A program made the translations under genes and the position numbers. The notes beneath the pieces are model-generated. The model saw only the letters and a program-made list of their open reading frames with translations. It searched no databases and was not told where the DNA came from. A stretch of 5,480 nt of DNA, taken from contig JABBNV010000088.1 in NCBI GenBank assembly GCA_019352125.1, positions 824-6,303 of the forward strand. The letters are read 5' to 3'. The first letter of the stretch is position 1. Each line of letters begins with the position of its first letter. Positions 1 through 4,732 of the stretch are shown here, one piece after another. This stretch comes from Acidobacteriota bacterium. Lineage in GTDB: Bacteria; Actinomycetota; Actinomycetes; Actinomycetales; Micrococcaceae.

Positions 1-394
1 GGTCATCACCCCAGACCTTCTCCACCAGTTCGGCATCATGCTTGCCTTCCACCCAAATCCGTGAGGCCCTGGCAACCTGGGCTCTCACATTGGAAACCTT
101 CACCGAGCCCGAGGCAGTTCGCGCAGGGCGGGCAGCTGCAACCGTTGGCGCCACTACCTCAACGGGAGCGCCATCGAGCAGAAATCCAAATCCCAATTGG
201 AAGGATTTAGTCTTGCCGCGCCGATCCTCCAGGGCCATGATGTGCATGCCACCGGACTTCTCCACCCGGACCACTGCGCCAACCCAGCCAGAGGTGACAT
301 CCTCCAGCACCAGGCCGTGATCCGCGGGAATTTTTGGCAGCGCTTTCTTCGCGGGCGCGGAAAGATCCTGCGGACCCCAGTTCTCATAACTCAC
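1..394 (-). CDS. DUF3097-family protein, N-terminal 131 residues (3' end outside window)
   Basis: Reading the minus strand from a GTG at 394 gives an uninterrupted frame to the left edge. It starts MSYENWGPQDLSAPAKKALP and ends with the stretch WVEGKHDAELVEKVWGDD. I recognise this as the actinobacterial DUF3097 family, whose usual place is upstream of and divergent from hrcA. Residues 21-65 look like a small beta-rich domain (GLVLEDVTSGWVGAVVRVEK, then IMALEDRRGKTKSFQLG). Residues 80-90 are an Ala/Pro linker. From about residue 112 a second domain begins with EGKHDA, which resembles the first acidic motif of TOPRIM folds such as RNase M5. An in-frame TAG at 407-409 leaves GTG-394 as the only standard start. 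There is no Shine-Dalgarno before it, so the mRNA may be leaderless. The biochemical function is unknown to me. The family call is firm; the TOPRIM reading is inference. Confidence 0.85.
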   Translation of the reverse strand, partial: MSYENWGPQDLSAPAKKALPKIPADHGLVLEDVTSGWVGAVVRVEKSGGMHIMALEDRRGKTKSFQLGFGFLLDGAPVEVVAPTVAAARPARTASGSVKVSNVRAQVARASRIWVEGKHDAELVEKVWGDD

Positions 395-400
395 TAAACA

Positions 401-406
401 AACGTA
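401..406 (-). promoter_or_regulatory. Candidate -10 box for a leaderless DUF3097-gene transcript
   Basis: On the minus strand TACGTT (406 to 401) fits the actinobacterial -10 pattern TANNNT. It ends six bases before the GTG at 394, which is the spacing expected if transcription starts on the start codon itself. The absence of any Shine-Dalgarno supports this. No good -35 hexamer is visible at the normal distance; that position falls inside the CIRCE box. This is a pattern match only. Confidence 0.3.
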
Positions 407-407
407 C

Positions 408-413
408 TAGACT
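408..413 (+). promoter_or_regulatory. Candidate -10 box for the hrcA operon
   Basis: TAGACT fits TANNNT and abuts the left arm of the CIRCE box. This would put the transcription start near 420, inside the operator, a usual place for HrcA to block initiation. No recognisable -35 hexamer lies 16-18 bases upstream, so the assignment is weak. Confidence 0.25.
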
Positions 414-439
414 TAGCACTTGGGTACTGGGAGTGCTAA
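413..439. promoter_or_regulatory. CIRCE operator (HrcA binding site)
   Basis: The left arm is TTAGCACTT (413-421), the spacer is 9 bases (422-430) and the right arm is GAGTGCTAA (431-439). The CIRCE consensus is TTAGCACTC-N9-GAGTGCTAA, so 17 of 18 arm bases match, with T in place of C at 421. It sits 41 bases before the hrcA start, so negative autoregulation by the HrcA repressor, with GroEL-dependent relief after heat shock, is the established model. The site lies only 18 bases from the divergent DUF3097 start and could affect that gene as well. Confidence 0.95.
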
Positions 440-463
440 CTTTCCGGTACGTGTCACGCAGAT

Positions 464-473
464 GGAGGGGAGG
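464..473 (+). promoter_or_regulatory. Ribosome binding site of hrcA
   Basis: The purine run GGAGGGGAGG ends seven bases before GTG-481. It contains two overlapping GGAGG/GGGAGG matches to the anti-Shine-Dalgarno. It fixes the hrcA start at 481 rather than at the upstream in-frame ATG at 334. Confidence 0.8.
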
Positions 474-480
474 TAGTCCG

Positions 481-1494
481 GTGAGTGAACCGCGTCGTCT
501 GGAAGTATTGCGAGCCATCGTGGAGGACTACGTCCAATTTCGCGAGCCAGTGGGTTCAAAAGCCTTGGTTGACCGGCACAATTTGGGCGTCTCCTCTGCA
601 ACCATTCGCAATGACATGGCCGCGTTGGAGGAGGAAGGGCTGATCACCGCACCGCATACTAGTTCCGGCAGAATCCCGACGGACAAGGGTTATCGACTGT
701 TCGTTGATCAGCTCTCAGCCGTCAAGCCACTCTCTGCTGCTGAGCGGCGTGCCATTGGGGCTTTGTTGGATGGATCGAGTGATCTGGACAACGTACTGGA
801 GCGCACAGTACGGACTCTGGCCCAGCTAACAAATCAGGTAGCCGTGGTGCAGTATCCGCGTCTGGCCAGCGCCACTGTACGCCACGTTGAATTGGTTCTG
901 CTGGCGCCAGCTCAGGTGCTGCTGGTGCTCATTTTGGCCACAGGAAAAGTGGAACAAAGTGTGGTGCCACTCGAGGCCCCCCTCCGTGACGAACAGCTTG
1001 CGGTGCTGCGCTCCGCTTTTCTCTCGGCCACCGTGGGCAATGCCTTGAGTGCGCTGCGCCAGAACGTGGCCGTTGTTCCAGAGTCATTGTCTCCGGACTT
1101 GCGGGGTCATGCACGGATACTTGCTCAGGCACTCGCGCAATTGGGCCAAGCCACACGTGAAGACCGGATCCTGATGGCTGGCACCGCCAACCTGGCGCGG
1201 TCCAACACTGACTTTCCGCTGAGCATCGGGCCCGTCCTTGACGCCCTAGAGGAACAAGTAGTGATGTTGCGGCTACTTTCCGAAATGGCACAGGATGCGC
1301 GCGGCGTTTCGGTCAGCATAGGCAGAGAGAACGCCTACGACTCCTTAAACGAGGCCTCGGTGGTGGCCACAGCCTATGGCCCTGATGCCACAGCCAAGCT
1401 GGGTGTGGTTGGACCTATCCGGATGGATTACCCCAACACCATGGCGGCCGTCCGCGCTGTGGCCCGATACCTTTCACGTATTCTTGCGGGCTAA
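481..1494 (+). CDS. hrcA: Heat-inducible transcription repressor HrcA
   Basis: This 337-residue protein, a normal length for the family, is the CIRCE-binding repressor of class I heat-shock genes. Residues 1-75 form the winged helix-turn-helix: RRLEVLRAIVEDYV, EPVGSKALV, the recognition helix SSATIRNDMAALEEEGLI (38-55) and the wing HTSSGRIPTDKGYR (59-72). The C-terminal effector/dimer domain carries the signatures GRENAYDSLN (281-290) and VVGPIRMDYPNTM (309-321). The GTG start was chosen because it follows a strong Shine-Dalgarno and gives the standard N terminus. The longer frame back to ATG-334 would run through the CIRCE box and into the DUF3097 gene. It is the first gene of the hrcA-dnaJ-rsmE operon, with a 41-base gap before dnaJ, and is autoregulated through CIRCE. 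In actinobacteria the dnaK-grpE-dnaJ1 operon is usually under HspR instead, so HrcA here probably governs GroE and this locus. Confidence 0.97.
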   Translation: MSEPRRLEVLRAIVEDYVQFREPVGSKALVDRHNLGVSSATIRNDMAALEEEGLITAPHTSSGRIPTDKGYRLFVDQLSAVKPLSAAERRAIGALLDGSSDLDNVLERTVRTLAQLTNQVAVVQYPRLASATVRHVELVLLAPAQVLLVLILATGKVEQSVVPLEAPLRDEQLAVLRSAFLSATVGNALSALRQNVAVVPESLSPDLRGHARILAQALAQLGQATREDRILMAGTANLARSNTDFPLSIGPVLDALEEQVVMLRLLSEMAQDARGVSVSIGRENAYDSLNEASVVATAYGPDATAKLGVVGPIRMDYPNTMAAVRAVARYLSRILAG

Positions 1495-1535
1495 ATGCCG
1501 CATGGAGCAACTACTGCGAAAGCGAGTTAGAAGCA

Positions 1536-2666
1536 TTGAGTAATCACTATGAGGTCCTTGGGGTGTCCCAGGACGCTACCGGTGAGGAAATTAAGAAGGC
1601 CTACCGCAAATTGGCCCGCACCTATCACCCCGATGTGTACAAGGGCGAAGACGCTGAGGATAAGTTCAAATCCGTCACTCACGCGTACGAAGTTCTTTCG
1701 GATCCGGCCAAGCGACGCGTTTATGACACGACGGGCAATGAAAACGGAACTGACACTGGCTTCGGCGGTGGCGGCAGCTACGCTGGCTCCGGTTTCGCTT
1801 TTCAGGACATCTTTGAGACGTTCTTCGGTGGTCAGGGCCAGGGCGGTCCGGCTAGCAGAACCCGTCGCGGGCAGGACGCTCTGATTAACGTGCGCGTTGA
1901 ACTGCGCGAGGCAGTCTTCGGTGTCAATAAAACCATTGAAGTGGAAACCGCCGTGGTGTGCCCCACGTGTGACGGTTCATGTTGCCGCGAAGGTACTTCA
2001 CCAGTCACCTGTGACATCTGTGGCGGTCACGGTCAGGTTCAACGCCCTGTCAGGTCCATCTTGGGCCAGGTCATGACGGTTGCTACCTGCGGCTCGTGCG
2101 AAGGCTATGGAACCATCATCAAGGATCCTTGCAACGAATGCGCTGGTGCGGGACGCGTGCGTCGTCGTCGTTCCCTGACCATTAAAGTTCCCGCAGGCGT
2201 TGGTACCGGTACACGCATTCAGCTCTCACGCCAGGGCGAAGCGGGAGTGGCCGGAGGGTCCGCAGGGGATCTCTACGTAGAAATGCGCGTCAACAATGAC
2301 CCGGCGTTCATTCGCGAGGGCGATGATTTGCACGCCACGCTGGGAATCCCAATGACTGCGGCCGCGCTGGGCACCGATGTGAGCTTTGAGACGTTCGACG
2401 GCGAGCAGCCCATCAGCGTCAAACCTGGCACTCAGTCCGGCGAAGTATTCACGCTGCGTGGTTTTGGCGTCACGCACCTGCGCGGTCACGGGCGTGGGGA
2501 TCTCAAGATCCACCTTCAGGTTGAAACACCCACCAAGCTGGATGCGGAGCAGGAAGAACTGCTGAAGAAGTTGGCAGCGGTCCGCGGTGATACATTCACC
2601 GAAGGTAAGCTGGTAACGGGCGGCGGCGTCTTCTCCCGACTGCGCGACAGGTTGGGCAATTTGTGA
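1536..2666 (+). CDS. dnaJ: Chaperone protein DnaJ (type I J-domain protein, DnaJ2-like)
   Basis: This 376-residue Hsp40 co-chaperone stimulates DnaK ATPase activity and delivers unfolded clients to it in the cytoplasm. The domains run in order: J domain (about 1-66) with the essential HPD at 31-33; Gly/Phe-rich linker (about 74-105); four cysteine-rich zinc motifs starting at residues 142, 159, 185 and 199; C-terminal substrate-binding domains to the end. The first zinc motif is CPTCDGSC, with Cys where the CxxCxGxG pattern has its last Gly; the other three (CDICGGHG, CGSCEGYG, CNECAGAG) are standard. After HPDV comes YKGEDA rather than the more common NP. Translation must start at TTG-1536, because this gives MSNHYEVLGV and no other start lies in frame between the hrcA stop and the J domain. 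Its Shine-Dalgarno is weak (GAAAGCGAG, 1518-1526). Its place behind hrcA and apart from dnaK-grpE is the usual one for the second actinobacterial dnaJ. Confidence 0.97.
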   Translation: MSNHYEVLGVSQDATGEEIKKAYRKLARTYHPDVYKGEDAEDKFKSVTHAYEVLSDPAKRRVYDTTGNENGTDTGFGGGGSYAGSGFAFQDIFETFFGGQGQGGPASRTRRGQDALINVRVELREAVFGVNKTIEVETAVVCPTCDGSCCREGTSPVTCDICGGHGQVQRPVRSILGQVMTVATCGSCEGYGTIIKDPCNECAGAGRVRRRRSLTIKVPAGVGTGTRIQLSRQGEAGVAGGSAGDLYVEMRVNNDPAFIREGDDLHATLGIPMTAAALGTDVSFETFDGEQPISVKPGTQSGEVFTLRGFGVTHLRGHGRGDLKIHLQVETPTKLDAEQEELLKKLAAVRGDTFTEGKLVTGGGVFSRLRDRLGNL

Positions 2667-3421
2667 CCAGTCCAGTCTTCTTTGCTGATACGTCAGACCT
2701 GGCGGAGTTGGCTGCCGGAGACACGTACGTCCTCACAGGAGCCGAGGGCCGACACGCCGCTACCGTTAAGCGGCTAGGCATGGGCGAGGCATTGGATGTT
2801 GTTGATGGTGCGGGTCTGCGTGTGAGTGCGGTGGTTGCTGCAGTTGCCGTCAATGAACTGACGCTGCTTATTCAAAGCGTTAGCACGGTGCTGGCATCGG
2901 CGCCCCCATTAGTGCTGGTGCAGGCACTTGCCAAGGGGGATAGGGATCTGATGGCCATCGAGGCAGCCACGGAATTGGGGGTCGACGCCGTTATCCCCTG
3001 GCAGTCAGAAAGGTCCATAGTCCGCTGGAAAGCGGACCGTGCCGTCAAGGCCCATGCCAAATGGGTGTCTACCGTCACTGCAGCAGCCAAGCAGGCGCGG
3101 CGTGCCGTGGTGCCAACAGTGGCGCAGGCTGTGGGGCTGAGGGAACTTTCCGCGGCCGTTGCCAACGCAGCGTTGGCTATCATCTTGCATGAGGACGCCA
3201 CCGAATCAGTAATTTCCGTGGTTCGCGCCGTACCGGGCCCGATTCAGGGGAAGATTCTGCTCATCGTTGGCCCCGAAGGTGGGATCTCCGCTCAGGAGGT
3301 CAGCGCGCTGCAGGGTGCCGGTGCGCAGCTGGCTGTGCTGGGCCCCCATGTTCTGCGTTCCTCTACGGCTGGGCCAGCCGCGCTGGTGCTATTGGCAGAA
3401 GAATTGGGACGCTGGGTCTAA
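2663..3421 (+). CDS. rsmE: 16S rRNA (uracil(1498)-N(3))-methyltransferase RsmE
   Basis: This 252-residue SPOUT-superfamily enzyme transfers a methyl group from S-adenosylmethionine to N3 of U1498 in helix 44 of 16S rRNA, near the decoding site. Residues 1-75 form the PUA-like RNA-binding domain (EGRHAATVKRLGMGEALDVV). The catalytic SPOUT domain follows: VQALAKGDRDLMAIEAATELG (split 86-100 and 101-106), PWQSERSIVRW (112-122), the SAM-binding loop LLIVGPEGGIS (199-209) and the knot motif LGPHVLRSSTAGPAAL (226-241). LRSSTA stands where many homologues have LRTETA. The GTG start overlaps the dnaJ stop as GTGA and has little Shine-Dalgarno of its own, so it is probably translationally coupled to dnaJ. 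It is the last gene of the CIRCE-controlled operon, which ties an rRNA modification to the heat-shock operon. Confidence 0.95.
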   Translation: MTSPVFFADTSDLAELAAGDTYVLTGAEGRHAATVKRLGMGEALDVVDGAGLRVSAVVAAVAVNELTLLIQSVSTVLASAPPLVLVQALAKGDRDLMAIEAATELGVDAVIPWQSERSIVRWKADRAVKAHAKWVSTVTAAAKQARRAVVPTVAQAVGLRELSAAVANAALAIILHEDATESVISVVRAVPGPIQGKILLIVGPEGGISAQEVSALQGAGAQLAVLGPHVLRSSTAGPAALVLLAEELGRWV

Positions 3422-3438
3422 GCCAGGCTGGACCCAGC
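3411..3438. terminator. Inverted repeat at the convergent rsmE / lipoprotein-gene end, possible terminator
   Basis: GCTGGGTC (3411-3418) and GACCCAGC (3431-3438) are perfect 8-base inverted arms around a 12-base loop that contains the rsmE stop codon TAA (3419-3421). The stem is GC-rich and sits between two convergent genes, as a bidirectional terminator would. No proper T-tract follows; the nearest is TTTCTT at about 3457-3462. It may therefore be a weak or factor-assisted terminator, or an mRNA 3'-end stabiliser. The remaining gap to 3476 shows nothing else. Confidence 0.4.
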
Positions 3439-3476
3439 TGAGCACCTGCCAGCACTTTCTTGAGGCTAGGAGACCG

Positions 3477-4430
3477 CTATTTGACCGTGAATTTCTTGTT
3501 GTCGACGGCCATCTGCTGGGACGGCTTTGCGTCGTTCTTTTCCCAGACGCGCACTTCGTAGGTGCCGGGATTCAGCGAGAGCTTGAAGTGAAACAGTCCT
3601 ATCTGACCTGGGGCGCCCGAAACCGGCGTGCTCCCGCTGCTCACCGTGGTGCGGCTGTCATCACCCGCAATAGAATTCACTTGCCACTGAACCTGGCCAT
3701 CAGCGCTGACGGCCCGCCCATTAACAGTGACGGGACTGGTGCTGCGAACGTCTTGTTGGGGATCAATGATCCACACTGGCGCTAAAAGGGTGAGATCCCT
3801 GGTCAGTGGCTTATCCAGTTTGATCTTCCCGAATGCCATGTAGTCTGTATGGCCGTCCACCAAAATGGACACTTGTGGATTCTCGTTCTTGTCGATCAAA
3901 CCCGCGTTAGCGGCGGCTGCACTGGCTGTGTAGACCAATTCAGCAATGGCTCGTTGGGCAATACCGGCGTCAACATCTTTGGTGAAAGCATCGGAGGAAA
4001 TATCCACTGTGATCAGGCTGCTGCCGGAAATTGAGGCACCCAGTTTGCTGGGCTTTTTCCACGGCGTAAAAAAATCCGGATCCAAGGGATTTCCCTCAGT
4101 CATCAAATTGAGCGCGCTTTGTATCGGATCACTCGCGGCACTACTGGGCAGAAATTCCCTATAGAGATAAACGTCCTGGTTGCTATGGCCAAGCCAGTAG
4201 ACCGGAACAGTCAGCGTATTGTGCGCACTTTCCAAGGGAGCGCTGGTCACGGAAGCGCTCTGTTGCTGCGTGGAGGACGCAGGCATGGTGGAGTTTTCCT
4301 TGGCGGATCCCCCGGAACTGCAGCTCGTAACAGTCATCGCCACACAGATAAACACGGCGGCGAGGTAGCCCCTCCGTCGTGTGCGTGCCGCGCTTGGTGT
4401 AGCCCTGTCCGAGATTGTCTTGCTCCTCAA
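3477..4430 (-). CDS. Secreted lipoprotein with GerMN and Gmad2-like domains
   Basis: This 317-residue protein reads as a membrane-anchored extracellular lipoprotein. Residues 11-20 are Arg-rich (SAARTRRR), 21-33 form a hydrophobic signal core and VTSC (34-37) is a lipobox, so Cys37 would be lipidated after signal peptidase II cleavage. Residues 38-71 are a Ser/Thr/Gln-rich linker. From about 73 to 212 the pattern matches the GerMN (sporulation/germination) domain: LTVPVYWLG, VYLYREFLP, DPIQSALNLM, PLDPDFFTPW, LVYTASAA and VSILVDG. From about 216 to 317 (APVWIIDP, VTVNGRAVSADGQVQWQV, GLFHFKLSL, GTYEVRVWE) it matches the Gmad2 Ig-like domain. Both domains occur in non-sporulating actinobacteria, as in LpqB-like proteins, so a cell-envelope role is likely but unproven. 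The start is uncertain. TTG-4430 has no Shine-Dalgarno upstream and overlaps the stop of a short upstream ORF; AGGAG (4423-4427) lies just inside the frame, seven bases before an ATC codon. The gene is opposite in strand to its neighbours and interrupts the rsmE-phoH order. Confidence 0.85.
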   Translation of the reverse strand: MRSKTISDRATPSAARTRRRGYLAAVFICVAMTVTSCSSGGSAKENSTMPASSTQQQSASVTSAPLESAHNTLTVPVYWLGHSNQDVYLYREFLPSSAASDPIQSALNLMTEGNPLDPDFFTPWKKPSKLGASISGSSLITVDISSDAFTKDVDAGIAQRAIAELVYTASAAAANAGLIDKNENPQVSILVDGHTDYMAFGKIKLDKPLTRDLTLLAPVWIIDPQQDVRSTSPVTVNGRAVSADGQVQWQVNSIAGDDSRTTVSSGSTPVSGAPGQIGLFHFKLSLNPGTYEVRVWEKNDAKPSQQMAVDNKKFTVK

Positions 4431-4453
4431 AAAGTAAGTACGGTCAGTACCAT
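4427..4453 (-). CDS. Possible 8-codon upstream ORF coupled to the lipoprotein gene
   Basis: On the minus strand ATG-4453 opens the frame MVLTVLTF and ends at TGA (4429-4427). That TGA overlaps the TTG start of the lipoprotein gene as TTGA, the same geometry as the ATGA/GTGA overlaps used for translational coupling. The ATG has a much better ribosome-binding site than the lipoprotein start. It may be a leader peptide. It may instead be the true start of the lipoprotein, broken by one missing base in the T5 run at 4429-4433: one extra T would join it in frame to the lipoprotein. The sequence alone cannot decide. Confidence 0.35.
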   Translation of the reverse strand: MVLTVLTF

Positions 4454-4461
4454 TTTCTGTA

Positions 4462-4470
4462 CCCCCCTTT
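4462..4470 (-). promoter_or_regulatory. Shine-Dalgarno upstream of ATG-4453 (lipoprotein-gene leader)
   Basis: On the minus strand AAAGGGGGG (4470 to 4462), within GGAAAGGGGGG, is one mismatch from AAAGGAGG. It lies eight bases before ATG-4453, an ideal spacing. It is the only strong ribosome-binding site in this leader and points to translation starting at 4453 rather than directly at TTG-4430. Confidence 0.5.
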
Positions 4471-4534
4471 CCACCTTCGCATAGGTGCGGTGCCAGTCTC
4501 TGTGCTTCGCACCCGATCTGGCTGAACTGAAACC

Positions 4535-4555
4535 GTATCGAAACGCTTTTGATAC
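4535..4555. repeat. Near-perfect 21-base palindrome, possible operator or RNA hairpin
   Basis: The arms GTATCGAAA (4535-4543) and TTTTGATAC (4547-4555) surround CGC. Eight of nine positions are complementary, and the ninth (G4540 opposite T4550) would be a G-U pair in plus-strand RNA. It is AT-rich against a GC-rich background. The core GAAACGCTTT recalls LacI-family operators, although the odd-length symmetry does not fit their central CG exactly. It lies between divergent genes and has no following T-tract, so an operator is more likely than a terminator. Confidence 0.5.
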
Positions 4556-4645
4556 CGGGCTGAGACCCAGCCCCGCCTCCGACATCAGCAGCTGCGCACG
4601 CTCGAGTTGGCTAGACGGGTGTTGGCCACAGAGAGCGCAAAGCCA

Positions 4646-4662
4646 AGTGCATGCACTAGAAT
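4646..4662 (+). promoter_or_regulatory. Candidate phoH promoter: -10 box with adjoining palindrome
   Basis: TAGAAT (4657-4662) matches five of six bases of TATAAT and fits TANNNT, which would put the transcription start near 4669 and give a leader of about 64 bases before phoH. Immediately upstream, and sharing base 4657, is the perfect 12-base palindrome AGTGCATGCACT (4646-4657), where a regulator could compete with polymerase. There is no recognisable -35 hexamer at 16-18 bases. Confidence 0.35.
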
Positions 4663-4700
4663 CGTCGTATCTGCCGGCGCAATCCTTGCTGGCTCCAGTT

Positions 4701-4726
4701 GAGGAGAGAACCAGGCCCGTGGGGCC
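4701..4726 (+). promoter_or_regulatory. phoH Shine-Dalgarno followed by a GC hairpin
   Basis: GAGGAG (4701-4706) is a strong Shine-Dalgarno but ends 26 bases before ATG-4733, too far for direct use. Between them GGCCC (4714-4718) and GGGCC (4722-4726) form a perfect 5-bp stem with a 3-base loop. Folding it would bring the effective spacing down to about 13 bases, as in known bridging hairpins. No other start codon lies in the phoH frame between the in-frame TGA (4700-4702) and 4733. Confidence 0.45.
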
Positions 4727-4732
4727 GCAATT

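Larger units (their letters stand above)
4454..4732. other. Divergent intergenic region between the lipoprotein gene and phoH
   Basis: I see no convincing gene in this stretch. The plus-strand open frame at 4485-4736 gives a Cys/Arg/Ser-rich, low-plausibility protein. The region contains the lipoprotein-gene ribosome-binding site (4462-4470), a 21-base imperfect palindrome (4535-4555), a 12-base perfect palindrome joined to a candidate -10 box (4646-4662), and the phoH Shine-Dalgarno and hairpin (4701-4726). It is therefore probably the promoter region for both flanking genes. No clear -35 hexamer was found for either direction. Confidence 0.6.

Noticed and set aside
154..387. 77-codon minus-strand frame inside the DUF3097 gene
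   Set aside because: It is out of frame with the recognisable DUF3097 protein on the same strand, and its Trp/Arg-rich translation is typical of a shadow frame.
334..480. N-terminal extension of hrcA to ATG-334
   Set aside because: The extension would read through the CIRCE operator and overlap the DUF3097 gene. GTG-481 has a strong Shine-Dalgarno and gives the normal HrcA N terminus.
929..1291. 120-codon minus-strand frame opposite hrcA
   Set aside because: It is antisense to HrcA with no coding signals of its own.
3267..3785. 172-codon plus-strand frame across the rsmE end and the lipoprotein gene
   Set aside because: It overlaps two well-supported genes in other frames and spans the convergent gap. 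Its translation has no recognisable motif.
4535..4555. Palindrome as an intrinsic terminator
   Set aside because: It lies between divergent genes with no T-tract on either side, so an operator is the better reading.
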